In this document: positions 23,094-31,394 of the stretch, one piece after another
Layout of the letters: each line of letters begins with the position of its first letter
Position numbering within the stretch: position 1 is the stretch's first letter
Source of the DNA: an uncultured Lachnospiraceae bacterium
GTDB taxonomy: Bacteria; Bacillota; Clostridia; Lachnospirales; Lachnospiraceae
DNA: 33,747 bases
Assembly (NCBI GenBank): GCA_949051815.1
Contig: CARQVR010000024.1
Location: forward strand, 1 to 33,747
Reading direction: 5' to 3'
Position numbers and translations under genes: made by a program
The notes under the pieces: generated by a model
What the model was told of the DNA's origin: nothing
The model's input: only the letters and a program-made list of their open reading frames with translations
Database searches by the model: none

Positions 23094-23395
23094 CTTCAAA
23101 TTTTATAAAACGATCTTACCATTTTCTATGTCCCATAAATGACACTTTACCCTCCTTTCCTCTGCAAATTTGAAAAAATATGGAAATCGTGGCGAAATGC
23201 CGGACATGCAAATGCATAACAGATTCCACTTTCTCAGATAAAATAAGTCTACCAGAGAAAGCGGAAACCTGCAAGTGTTTCCTATCAGAAACCAGCCAGT
23301 ATTCTCTTCTGATACGGCAAAACAGGATACCCCCAAAAAGAGTATCCTGTCAATCTGAATTTCATTCATGTATCGCGGTTATCCGGCTGTCCCGC
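23094..23395 (-). terminator. Gene-free spacer holding the terminator of the nucleoside locus (23322-23350)
   Basis: No gene was recognised here; an 88-codon minus-strand frame (23103-23369) has no family resemblance. It does hold a hairpin: ACAGGATAC (23322-23330) with GTATCCTGT (23342-23350), a 9-bp stem with an 11-nt loop, followed on the minus strand by TTTTG. It fits the terminator after the YgjV-acetyltransferase gene. Confidence 0.65.
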
Positions 23396-24004
23396 TTATA
23401 TCTTCCGCTCGTAAGCGCCGTCTGTTTTCACAAATCCGACTTTTTCCAGATAATCCACATGTCCCTCCGGTGCGTCCGGGAAGGTAAGTTTCGCAATGCC
23501 CTGCCCGCCAAGCGCCCCGTAAAGATGCCGTCCCACCGAGCAGTCACGGTACTGCGGCGTGGTGTAGTCCAGAAGGATTTCAAGATTTCCGTCCGCCCTC
23601 TTCTTTCCAAGCAGTACCCCCGCCGGAACCGTGTCGTGCACAACCATGTAGGCGGCGTCAGCTCCGCTTTTTTCAAAACTGAAATCGGGGAAAAAGTTCC
23701 TGATATCCTCCGCATAGTGATTTAAAAAGTACCGTAGTCCTGCCGCCTCCGGCTCCTCGGTGATCACGTCGTAACGTTTCGGGGACTTTAACAGCTTATA
23801 CAGATTGTACATGTTGATCCCGACCAGACACAGGTTCATAAGCGCCGTGGGGTAGGAACCGATAATCGTCGCATAGACGGTAAAAATAATCGCTCCTATG
23901 GAATTGACAATCCTGAGTCTGATCACCGAAGTCATCAGAAACGACACCAGTACGAGCAGAGAAGAAAAATAGCCGATCATCTCCACAATCATATGTGTAT
24001 CCAC
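23396..24004 (-). CDS. YgjV-like membrane domain fused to an acetyltransferase-like domain
   Basis: A 202-residue protein in two parts. Residues about 5-70 form three hydrophobic helices resembling the YgjV inner-membrane family, including RIVNSIGAIIFTVYATIIGSYP. Residues about 75-202 are soluble and resemble a GNAT acetyltransferase. TTPQYRDCSVGRHLYGAL fits the acetyl-CoA loop (motif A, somewhat degenerate) and YLEKVGFVKTDGAYE the C-terminal motif B. The start at 24004 lies six bases after the deoC stop; AGGAG is further away than usual (15 nt). It is the last gene of the deo segment. The role is unknown. Acetylation of a membrane-near substrate is inference; a non-catalytic ligand-binding GNAT fold is possible. 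Confidence 0.65.
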   Translation of the reverse strand: MDTHMIVEMIGYFSSLLVLVSFLMTSVIRLRIVNSIGAIIFTVYATIIGSYPTALMNLCLVGINMYNLYKLLKSPKRYDVITEEPEAAGLRYFLNHYAEDIRNFFPDFSFEKSGADAAYMVVHDTVPAGVLLGKKRADGNLEILLDYTTPQYRDCSVGRHLYGALGGQGIAKLTFPDAPEGHVDYLEKVGFVKTDGAYERKI

Positions 24005-24010
24005 TTTTCG

Positions 24011-24652
24011 TTATACTCCTTTCGCCAGCCGGCTTGTTCCCAGTCTGTCCGCGCCAAGCCGGATAAATTCTTCCGCATCGTCAAAGTCTGCGATACCGCC
24101 CGCGGCCTTGATCTTCACATGCTCACCCACATGCTCTTTCATAAGAGCGACATCCGCAAAGGTGGCGCCTCCCGTGGAAAAACCGGTGGAAGTCTTGATA
24201 TATTCCGCGCCCGAATTCGTGACGATCTCGCACATCTTCTTCTTTTCTTCTTCCGTCAAAAGACAGGTCTCGATAATCACCTTTAAAATTTTTCCGCCGC
24301 ACGCCTCATGTACCTGACGGATTTCCTCTTCCACCTCGTCGTAAAGACCGTCCTTCAAAAGGCCGACGTTGATGACCATATCGATCTCCGCCGCACCGTT
24401 TGCCACAGCGTCCTTTGTCTCGAACACTTTCACCGCCGTGGTGCTGTAGCCATTGGGGAAGCCGATCACGGTACAGATGGGCAGTTTTCCCTGCACATAG
24501 TCCGCCGCCCGCTTCACATAGGAAGCCGGAATACAGGCCGACGCCGTCTCATACTGTATACCCGCGTCCAGAATCGCCTTGATCTCCTCCCATGTGGCCG
24601 TCTGTGCAAGCAGCGTGTGATCTACCTTTTTTAAAATCTCTTTCTTGTCCAT
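24011..24652 (-). CDS. deoC: Deoxyribose-phosphate aldolase
   Basis: Cleaves 2-deoxyribose-5-phosphate to glyceraldehyde-3-phosphate and acetaldehyde through a Schiff base; a cytoplasmic TIM barrel. The 213 residues have the expected length. Catalytic residues are visible: Asp91 (EIDMVIN), the Schiff-base Lys153 (YIKTSTGFSTGGAT) and Lys182 (VKIKAAGGI). The start DHTLLAQTATWEEI is typical. AAAGAGG lies seven bases before 24652. It follows deoB by 45 bp and completes the deoxynucleoside route started by deoD and deoB. Its product feeds the gap-pgk-tpiA pathway. Confidence 0.96.
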   Translation of the reverse strand: MDKKEILKKVDHTLLAQTATWEEIKAILDAGIQYETASACIPASYVKRAADYVQGKLPICTVIGFPNGYSTTAVKVFETKDAVANGAAEIDMVINVGLLKDGLYDEVEEEIRQVHEACGGKILKVIIETCLLTEEEKKKMCEIVTNSGAEYIKTSTGFSTGGATFADVALMKEHVGEHVKIKAAGGIADFDDAEEFIRLGADRLGTSRLAKGV

Positions 24653-24697
24653 AGCAATACCTCTTTCTACCTGAATTATAATTTCATGATGCCGCGC

Positions 24698-25888
24698 CTA
24701 TTTCAGTTCCCCGAGCACAGACTTACCGATTGTCCCCTCCGGCATCTGCACGCCGAAATTGTCCGCGATGGTGGCGCCGATCTGTGCAAAGCAGTCTCCG
24801 TCGGGCAGACTGCCCGCTCCCTGCATGGACGGGGAATATGCCAGAAACGGCACTTTTTCCCGCGTGTGATCCGTCCCTGTATGGGTCGGGTCGTTTCCGT
24901 GGTCCGCCGTGAGAATCAGCAGATCGTCCTCCTTTAAGAGCGGCAAAAGCTCCCCTAACTTCTCGTCGAACTTTTCAAGCTCTTTCGCGTAGCCTGCCAC
25001 GTCTCTGCGGTGCCCCCACAGCGCGTCGAAATCTACAAGGTTTACATAACACAGACCCGTGAAGTCCCTCTTCGCGATCTCTATGGTCTGCTCCATACCG
25101 TGCACGGAGCTTTTCGACTTGTTGGACTCGGTCAGCCCTTCCCCGTCGAAAATATCAAATATCTTTCCCACGGATATCACGGAAAGCCCGGCATCCTTTA
25201 ACGCGTTGAGAACCGTCCTTCCAAAAGGCTTTAGCGCATAGTCGTGGCGGTTGCTGGTCCGTTTAAATTCGCCCCGCTTCTTTCCCACATAAGGTCTGGC
25301 AATGACCCTGCCAACCTTCCACTCGTCCCGCATGGTCAGCTCCCTTGCGATTTCGCAGCAGCGGTACAGCTCTTCGAGTCCGAAGGTCTCCTCGTTGCCG
25401 CAGATCTGCAATACAGAATCCGCCGACGTGTACACGATCATATGCCCGGTGGCAATCTCCTCCTCCGCCAGCTCCTCTAAAATCTCCGTGCCGCTGGCGC
25501 TCTTGTTGCCGATGATGGTCCGCCCGGTTCTTTCTGACAGCTCATCAATCAGCTCCTTGGGAAACCCTGTCTCCGTAAAGGTCTGGAAAGGTGTGGTGAC
25601 ATGCAGCCCCATCATCTCCCAATGGCCGGTCATGGTATCTTTGCCCGCACTCGCCTCGTTCAGCTTCGCAAAATATGCAAGGGGCTTCTCCACAGGCTCC
25701 ACTTCCTTAAGGGAATGCAGATTCGCCATACCGAGTTTTTGCAGATTCGGAACCCGGAACGAATCGGTGTTCGCCGCGATATGCCCGAGCGTATCCGTAC
25801 CTGCGTCGCCGTAAGCCTGCGCATCGGGAAGCGCGCCCACGCCAAGCGAATCAATTACAATCGTAAATATTCTCTTATACTTACTCAT
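24698..25888 (-). CDS. deoB: Phosphopentomutase
   Basis: Interconverts ribose- or deoxyribose-1-phosphate and the 5-phosphates, using Mn2+; a cytoplasmic member of the alkaline-phosphatase superfamily. The 396 residues show the metal-binding VIDSLGVGALPDA (Asp13), DTLGH, and GKDTMTGHWEMMG with Thr85 at the phospho-enzyme position known in Bacillus DeoB. DALWGHRRD and LTADHGNDPTHTGTDHTRE follow. GGAG lies a few bases before 25888. A promoter just upstream (25938-25967) could give deoB-deoC expression apart from the transporter. It follows the second permease by 83 bp. Confidence 0.97.
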   Translation of the reverse strand: MSKYKRIFTIVIDSLGVGALPDAQAYGDAGTDTLGHIAANTDSFRVPNLQKLGMANLHSLKEVEPVEKPLAYFAKLNEASAGKDTMTGHWEMMGLHVTTPFQTFTETGFPKELIDELSERTGRTIIGNKSASGTEILEELAEEEIATGHMIVYTSADSVLQICGNEETFGLEELYRCCEIARELTMRDEWKVGRVIARPYVGKKRGEFKRTSNRHDYALKPFGRTVLNALKDAGLSVISVGKIFDIFDGEGLTESNKSKSSVHGMEQTIEIAKRDFTGLCYVNLVDFDALWGHRRDVAGYAKELEKFDEKLGELLPLLKEDDLLILTADHGNDPTHTGTDHTREKVPFLAYSPSMQGAGSLPDGDCFAQIGATIADNFGVQMPEGTIGKSVLGELK

Positions 25889-25937
25889 TTTTTACTCCAT
25901 TTCCGCGCTGCTTTGCCGCGCAAGTCATTGCTCTTTT

Positions 25938-25967
25938 ACTATAGCTTATTTCCTGTTCTATTGGCAA
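25938..25967 (-). promoter_or_regulatory. Possible internal promoter for deoB-deoC
   Basis: On the minus strand TTGCCA (25962-25967) and TATAGT (25938-25943), each one base from consensus, are 18 bp apart, in the spacer between the permease and deoB. Confidence 0.5.
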
Positions 25968-25971
25968 GTAT

Positions 25972-26889
25972 TTATCTCCTTCCCTTCACATAGGGCACGC
26001 CGTCTGCCTTAGGCGCAACGGACTTGCCGATGAAGAGAATCAGGATCACAATGGTCAGTACATAAGGCAGCATCGCCAGAATTTCCGTGGGAACCGCAAT
26101 CGCCCCGCCGCCAAGCACCACCGTCAACGCCTGAGAGAAGCCGAAGATCAGACACGCCTTGTAGGCGCCAATCGGTTTCCACTTGCCAAAGATCACTGCT
26201 GCCAGCGCGATGAATCCCTGCCCCGCAATGGAAGTCTGGGTAAACTGCGCCACAATGCCGAGGGTGACTGTCGCGCCGCCGATCCCCGCCAGTATGCCGG
26301 ACAGAATGACGCAGGCATAACGGGTCTTGTATACATTGATGCCGAGCGTATCCGCCGCCGCAGGATTCTCACCTACCGCCAGAATGCGCATTCCCCATTT
26401 GGTGCGGTAGAGCACAAACCACATCGCCACAGCGAACAGCAGCGCCACAATCACCATGATATCCACATTCAGGTTCGCCCGGATCCCTTCCGCGCCGCTT
26501 CCGAATATCTTGGGGAGTTTATTCGCCACCGGATAGGACATGGTGGCGCCGTCGAAGGCGAGACGACAGAAAAATACCGCAAGCGCAGGGCCGAGCAGGT
26601 TGATCGCCACACCGCTGATGGTCTGATCCGCCTGACAGGTGATCGCCGCCACCGCGTGAAGCAGTGCTAAAATGCCGCCGGCTAAAGCCGCGCACAGCAC
26701 ACCAATCCACGGGCTCCCGCTGTAATACCCCGCCGCTGCCCCTGCGAACGCGCCAAAGGTCATCATGCCCTCAATGCCGATGTTTACAACACCGGAACGC
26801 TCCGACAGCACACCGCCCAGCGCGCCGAATACCATAGGTGTGGAATACAGCAGCGTGACACCGAGTAACAACGTAATTGTATTCATCAT
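25972..26889 (-). CDS. Nucleoside ABC transporter permease 2 (NupQ/YufQ type)
   Basis: The second membrane subunit of a BMP-dependent nucleoside importer, in the BPD_transp_2 branch. The 305 residues are mostly hydrophobic, about eight to ten helices. Family motifs are GGVLSERSGVVNIGIEGMMTFGAFAG, the coupling segment MRILAVGENPAAADTLGINVYKTRY, and the GQGFIALAAVIFGKWKPIGA stretch. Its ATG overlaps the stop of the first permease by one base (TAATG), so translation is coupled. A second ATG follows immediately and either could be used. Together with the first permease it would form the heterodimeric channel. Confidence 0.93.
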   Translation of the reverse strand: MMNTITLLLGVTLLYSTPMVFGALGGVLSERSGVVNIGIEGMMTFGAFAGAAAGYYSGSPWIGVLCAALAGGILALLHAVAAITCQADQTISGVAINLLGPALAVFFCRLAFDGATMSYPVANKLPKIFGSGAEGIRANLNVDIMVIVALLFAVAMWFVLYRTKWGMRILAVGENPAAADTLGINVYKTRYACVILSGILAGIGGATVTLGIVAQFTQTSIAGQGFIALAAVIFGKWKPIGAYKACLIFGFSQALTVVLGGGAIAVPTEILAMLPYVLTIVILILFIGKSVAPKADGVPYVKGRR

Positions 26890-28004
26890 TATTTTACACC
26901 TCTTTTCCCCATTTTATCGACAATTACAGGCACCATATCCTTGAGCGCGATCAAAAATACGATCGTGCCGATCAGGATGCTTATGATCTCCGAGGGTGCG
27001 CCCACCACATACTGTATGGACTGGCCGCCGTACAAAAGTCCGCCAAACAGAAGTCCTGCAAAGATACATCCGATAGGGGAACCGCCCGCAATGAACGCCA
27101 CCGAAAGGCCGTTTAAGCCGTTGGACTCAAAAGCGGAAAGCTGGGAAATCCCGTGGGGATTGTTGCCCGCTATGAAGATTGCCGCCGCGATTCCGGACAG
27201 TGCGCCCGCAATCAGCATGGTCTGCACCATATTTTTTCCTACGTTGATGCCCGCAAACTCCGCCGCGTCCCTGTTGCTGCCCACGGCCCGCAGTTCATAC
27301 CCCTTCGTCGTCTTATAGAGCAGGAAGGAAACCGCAAAGGTGAGGGCAATGGCGATGAGGATACCCGCGTTGGCGTCCGTCCGCAGAATATCGCCGATTA
27401 TGGGGTGCTCCTGTACAAACTCCGCCGCCGCTTCCGTGGTCTTCCAGTTTGTAAAAAAGGAGATAAATCCCGACTCATTGATCGCGTAGGTACCATCGGA
27501 GTCCGGTTTATGGAACCGCTCTATGTTGCACACGAAATTGGAGAAATAGAGCGCCATCCAGTTGAGCATAATACCCACAATCACTTCGTTGATGTTATAT
27601 TTTGCTTTCAGCCACCCGGCAATTCCTCCGTAGAGCGCGCCCGCCGCTGCGCCCACGAACAGCACGAGAGGCACTTCGATGATGGCCGGAAAATCGCAGA
27701 CGATACCCACCACATTGGCCGCCACTGCGCCCACGATGAACTGTCCCTCCGCGCCTATGTTGAAAAGTCCCATCTTGTAGGCAAAAGCCACGCTGACACC
27801 GGTTAAGATAATAGGTGTGCTCTTGATAATCACGTTGGAAACATACTTCGGTCTCCCGAAAATACCGCCCAGCAGCGCGCCAAACGCCTCAAAAGGATTG
27901 TACCCCGAAGCCGCCAGAATTACCGTAGCCACAAGAAATCCGCAGAATATGGCAATCAGAGTGGCGGTAATCGGTTTCTTTAAGATTTTAACTGTTTTTT
28001 CCAT
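26889..28004 (-). CDS. Nucleoside ABC transporter permease 1 (NupP/YufP type)
   Basis: The larger membrane subunit of the importer. The 371 residues begin with a cytoplasmic stretch and a first helix, then the family signature FAYKMGLFNIGAEGQFIVGAVAA. The coupling segment YELRAVGSNRDAAEFAGINV and the GLNGLSVAFIAGGSPIGCIFAGLLFGGLLYGG region follow. An extended outside loop (about 165-210) separates two helical groups. The start at 28004 lies 17 bases inside the end of the ATPase gene, with AGGAGG upstream, so expression is coupled. The substrate is inferred from the BMP lipoprotein and the deo genes around it. Confidence 0.93.
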   Translation of the reverse strand: MEKTVKILKKPITATLIAIFCGFLVATVILAASGYNPFEAFGALLGGIFGRPKYVSNVIIKSTPIILTGVSVAFAYKMGLFNIGAEGQFIVGAVAANVVGIVCDFPAIIEVPLVLFVGAAAGALYGGIAGWLKAKYNINEVIVGIMLNWMALYFSNFVCNIERFHKPDSDGTYAINESGFISFFTNWKTTEAAAEFVQEHPIIGDILRTDANAGILIAIALTFAVSFLLYKTTKGYELRAVGSNRDAAEFAGINVGKNMVQTMLIAGALSGIAAAIFIAGNNPHGISQLSAFESNGLNGLSVAFIAGGSPIGCIFAGLLFGGLLYGGQSIQYVVGAPSEIISILIGTIVFLIALKDMVPVIVDKMGKRGVK

Positions 28005-29529
28005 CTAATGTTCCTCCTGCCATAATTAATCCTATGGTTTTTTCATCCACCTCTCCCTGCTTAAAAGTGCAGCGGATGGCGCCGTCGTAAATGACCCCGA
28101 TGGTGTCTGAGACATTCATCACCTCGTCTAACTCCAGCGAGATGAGAAGCACCGCTTTGCCTTTGTCCCGCTCCCTGACAAGCATCTTGTGCACATACTC
28201 AATCGCTCCCACGTCAAGTCCTCTGGTGGGCTGCACCGCGATCAGAAGATCCGGATTGTTGGCGATCTCCCTGCCGATGATCACCTTCTGCTGGTTACCG
28301 CCGGAAAGCCCCCTGATGGCAAGCTCCTCACAGGAATCGGGACGCACATCGTAATCTTTCAAAAGACCTGATGCAAATTTACGGATTTCTTTTCTGTTTA
28401 AGATACTCTTTCTGGAAAAGGGATCTTTCATAAACGTGTCGAGCACCGCGTTGTCCTCCACCGAAAAGTCCAGAACCAGCCCGCGCTTCTGACGGTCCTC
28501 ATGGATCGTGGCTATGCCGGAATCCATGGTTTCCCTTGTTGTCTTATTCTCAATGTTCTTTCCGTTAATGCGGATGGTCCCGCTCTCCACCTTAATCAGG
28601 TTGGTGATGGCTTCCACCAGCTCCTTCTGCCCGTTGCCGTCAATCCCGGCGATGCCGAAGATCTCCCCGCGCCGCACCTGCATGGACAGGTTTTTGAGCA
28701 CGTATACGCCCCGGTTGTCTTTGGCTGTCAGACCTTTCACCTCAAACACCACGTCTTTCGGCTTCGCCTCCTCCTTATCCACCACCAGCTTCACGCGGTG
28801 TCCCACCATCATGTCCGCCAGCTCCTCCTGGGACACCTTAGCCACCTCCACGGTGTCGATATATTTTCCCCTGCGGATGATGCTGCAATAATCCGCGGAG
28901 GCCTTGATCTCCTTGAGCTTGTGGGTAATGATGATGATGGTCTTCCCGTCGTCCACAAGCTTGTGCATAATATCAATCAGGTCGTTAATCTCCTGCGGTG
29001 TGAGCACCGCTGTAGGCTCATCCAGAATCAATATATCCACGCCCCGGTACAGCGCCTTTAAGATCTCTACCCTTTGCTGCATACCCACTGAAATATCTGA
29101 AATGTATGCGTCCGGATCCACTTCGAGTCCGTATTTTTTTACGATCCCCATGACCTCTTCCCTGGCCTTTTTCAAATCCACCACGCCACCCGGTTTCGTC
29201 GTCTCATGACCGAGAATAATATTCTGCGTCACCGTGAAATTATCCACGAGCATAAAGTGCTGATGCACCATGCCGATCCCGTGGGCAATCGCCACGTTGG
29301 GATTTTTCATATCCACCTTTTCCCCGTACAGGTAAATATCTCCCTCATTTGCCTGATATAAGCCATACAAAATGTTCATCAGCGTGGTCTTGCCTGCGCC
29401 ATTTTCTCCTAAAACCGCATGAATGGAACCCTTTTTCACATCAAGCCGCACCTGATCCAATGCCGTATAGGAGCCGAATCTTATCGTGATATCATGCATT
29501 TGAACCGCATAGTCTTTTCTTACTTCCAT
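27988..29529 (-). CDS. Nucleoside ABC transporter ATP-binding protein, two-domain (NupO/YufO type)
   Basis: A 513-residue cytoplasmic ATPase with two fused ABC domains, the layout of nucleoside and sugar importers of this type. Domain 1 has Walker A GENGAGKT (41-48), Q-loop VHQHFM, signature ISVGMQQRV and Walker B ILILDEPTA. Domain 2 has a degenerate Walker A (GIDGNGQKE), a normal LSGGNQQKV signature and an altered Walker B (LLIAVQPTRGLD), as usual in this family, so only one site is likely fully active. ATG at 29529 (MEVRKDYAVQ) is chosen with GAAGG just upstream; a longer reading would overlap the lipoprotein gene. It starts 13 bp after that gene's stop. Confidence 0.95.
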   Translation of the reverse strand: MEVRKDYAVQMHDITIRFGSYTALDQVRLDVKKGSIHAVLGENGAGKTTLMNILYGLYQANEGDIYLYGEKVDMKNPNVAIAHGIGMVHQHFMLVDNFTVTQNIILGHETTKPGGVVDLKKAREEVMGIVKKYGLEVDPDAYISDISVGMQQRVEILKALYRGVDILILDEPTAVLTPQEINDLIDIMHKLVDDGKTIIIITHKLKEIKASADYCSIIRRGKYIDTVEVAKVSQEELADMMVGHRVKLVVDKEEAKPKDVVFEVKGLTAKDNRGVYVLKNLSMQVRRGEIFGIAGIDGNGQKELVEAITNLIKVESGTIRINGKNIENKTTRETMDSGIATIHEDRQKRGLVLDFSVEDNAVLDTFMKDPFSRKSILNRKEIRKFASGLLKDYDVRPDSCEELAIRGLSGGNQQKVIIGREIANNPDLLIAVQPTRGLDVGAIEYVHKMLVRERDKGKAVLLISLELDEVMNVSDTIGVIYDGAIRCTFKQGEVDEKTIGLIMAGGTLDGKNS

Positions 29530-29542
29530 ATGTCCTTCTCTC

Positions 29543-30571
29543 CTATTTCCCCAGCCCTTCCACAAAGGCCTGGTAAGTTTCCTCCGATACCGGAGGCGTC
29601 AGTTCCTCGTCGATAATCATCTGCTGCAGTTCCATGGCCTGATCGTAAACCGCCGGATCCATGATTTTATTTTCCTCCGGAATGCCCACGCACCCTTCCT
29701 TCAACCCGTAGCTGTAAGTGTTGCCGCCGATCTCTTCACCGTTCATCGCCATGGTGGACACAAGCTCCACCGCAATGTTCGTATTCTTCATACCGGAAGT
29801 CAGCACATTGTCTGGCGCAAGGTGGGACTGGTCCGTGTCCACGCCGATCACGAGCTTGCCGTTCTCCTTGGCGGACTCGATCACGCCGTAGCCCGCACCG
29901 CCCGCAGAGTGGAAAATAATGTCACAGCCGTTGGAATACATCTTGTTTGAGATCGCCTTTGCTTTCGCCGCGTCGGAATAGCTCTCGGTAAACTGTGAAT
30001 GCACCTCAATCTCACGCCCCTGTACATATCCGGCGTATGCCACACCGCCCATATAACCGTACTGGAACTGGTCGTTTAAGAAGCTCTTCATCGGCCCCAC
30101 GTAACCCACCTTATCCGTCTTCGTGGTAAGCCCCGCTATATAACCTACCAGAAAGGACGACTCCTGCGCCCTGAACACCACGCCCGTGCAATTCTGCGGG
30201 CTGTCGTCAAACGCGTAATCTACGATGGCAAAATTGATATCGGGATTCATTTTCGCGATGGTCAGCATAGGGTCGGCCAGCGAGTAGCCGAGCGCCCATA
30301 CAAGGTCGCTGTATGTATCCGTCGCCCTGTCGATGTTTGTCAGGTAATCCGATGCCTGCTTGGACTCTAACACCCGCACGTCCGCACCTGTGTGCTCTCC
30401 GAAGCTCTGCAGCCCTTCCCAGGATAACTGGTTAAAGGACTGGTCATTGATGCCGCCCGTGCCCGCTACCATGGACACCCGGTAAACCGAATCGTCTTTT
30501 TCAGCCATACCGCAGCCTGCCAGCATACATACCGTCAGGACTGCCGGTATTACCTTTTTCCATTTTTTCAT
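29543..30571 (-). CDS. BMP-family nucleoside-binding lipoprotein
   Basis: The extracellular substrate-binding part of the importer, anchored by lipid. The 342-residue precursor has a lipoprotein signal peptide with lipobox LAGC, the lipidated Cys being residue 20. The mature part follows the basic-membrane-protein family: GGINDQSFNQLSWEGLQ, ASDYLTNIDR, FVGYIAG-like and VGYVGPMKSFLNDQF segments, and IIFHSAGGAGYGVIESAKENGKLVIGVDTDQ. Proteins of this family (Med, PnrA, BmpA) bind purine nucleosides. Its neighbours, nucleoside phosphorylase before and ATPase after, agree. An AGGTGGG site precedes 30571. Which nucleosides it prefers is unknown. Confidence 0.93.
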   Translation of the reverse strand: MKKWKKVIPAVLTVCMLAGCGMAEKDDSVYRVSMVAGTGGINDQSFNQLSWEGLQSFGEHTGADVRVLESKQASDYLTNIDRATDTYSDLVWALGYSLADPMLTIAKMNPDINFAIVDYAFDDSPQNCTGVVFRAQESSFLVGYIAGLTTKTDKVGYVGPMKSFLNDQFQYGYMGGVAYAGYVQGREIEVHSQFTESYSDAAKAKAISNKMYSNGCDIIFHSAGGAGYGVIESAKENGKLVIGVDTDQSHLAPDNVLTSGMKNTNIAVELVSTMAMNGEEIGGNTYSYGLKEGCVGIPEENKIMDPAVYDQAMELQQMIIDEELTPPVSEETYQAFVEGLGK

Positions 30572-30606
30572 TTGCCCACCTGCTTTCTTTCCACACTAAT
30601 CGTCAT

Positions 30607-30625
30607 GTCACAGCTTCGCTGTGAC
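30607..30625 (-). other. Hairpin between deoD and the BMP lipoprotein gene
   Basis: GTCACAGC (30607-30614) and GCTGTGAC (30618-30625) form a perfect 8-bp stem with a 3-nt loop. There is no T-run after it on the minus strand, so mRNA stabilisation or differential expression of the highly needed binding protein is more likely than termination. Its GTCACA/TGTGAC arms match those of the palindrome at 32179-32198. Confidence 0.55.
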
Positions 30626-30637
30626 TCAAATCGCTAT

Positions 30638-31348
30638 TCACGCTATCTCCAGCGCAATCTTCATCATATCCGTAAACCCTGTCTGACGGTCCTCCACCGA
30701 CAGCGATTCTCCGCGGAAAGGCGCATCGGAAATGGTCAGCATACAGAGCGCTTTTTTGCCCGCGTGCGCCGCGTTCATATAAAGCGCCGCCGCTTCCATC
30801 TCAGCCGCAAGTACGCCCATCTTTGCCCACTTGCCAAGTGCGTCCCCGTCATTGTTGTAGAAAATGTCTGAGGAGAGGATATTGCCCGCCACGGTTCTGA
30901 TGCCGAGACGCTCCCCGGTTTCCACCGCCTTTCTGGCCAGATCAAAGTCCGCAATCGGTGCGAAGGTGCCCGGCAGGTTGTACTGTGCGGCATAGGAAGA
31001 ATCCGTGCTTGCCCCCACACCGATCACCACGTCCCGCAGGTTGACTTTGTCGCTCAGTGTGCCCGCCGTGCCGATCCGGACAATCTGCTCTACCTCATAA
31101 AAGTTAAAAAGTTCATATGTGTAAATGCCCACAGAGGGGATGCCCATGCCGCCGCCCGCGACCGTCACTCTCTTGCCCTGATAATTTCCTGTGAACGCCA
31201 GCATATTTCTTACCGTGTTGACGCACTCAAAATCCGTGAGGAAATTCTCTGCGATAAACTTCGCTCTCAGCGGATCTCCCGGCATCAGTACCGTCTTTGC
31301 GATCTGTTCTTTACTTGCTCCGATGTGTGGTGTAGGTGTTTTTCCCAT
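30638..31348 (-). CDS. deoD: Purine nucleoside phosphorylase, DeoD type
   Basis: Splits purine (deoxy)nucleosides with phosphate into base and (deoxy)ribose-1-phosphate; hexameric and cytoplasmic in the family. The 236 residues fit DeoD length. Motifs are TPHIGASK near the N terminus, VLMPGDPLRAKFIAENFL, GGGMGIPSVGIYTYELF, RIGTAG, VLAAEMEAAALYMNA (nucleoside-binding glutamates 183 and 185) and ISDAPF (Asp208, purine N7 donor). ATG at 31348 is preferred because AAGGAG lies upstream and the alternative from 31393 overlaps the regulator's end. It is the second gene of the locus, 46 bp after the Crp/Fnr gene. Confidence 0.95.
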   Translation of the reverse strand: MGKTPTPHIGASKEQIAKTVLMPGDPLRAKFIAENFLTDFECVNTVRNMLAFTGNYQGKRVTVAGGGMGIPSVGIYTYELFNFYEVEQIVRIGTAGTLSDKVNLRDVVIGVGASTDSSYAAQYNLPGTFAPIADFDLARKAVETGERLGIRTVAGNILSSDIFYNNDGDALGKWAKMGVLAAEMEAAALYMNAAHAGKKALCMLTISDAPFRGESLSVEDRQTGFTDMMKIALEIA

Positions 31349-31394
31349 GATATGTTTCTCCTTCCGTTGTTGGTTTTTGATTGTTTGTGTCATT

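Noticed and set aside
23103..23369. 88-codon minus-strand frame between recA and the YgjV fusion
   Set aside because: No ribosome binding site or family resemblance, and the terminator of the upstream operon lies within it.
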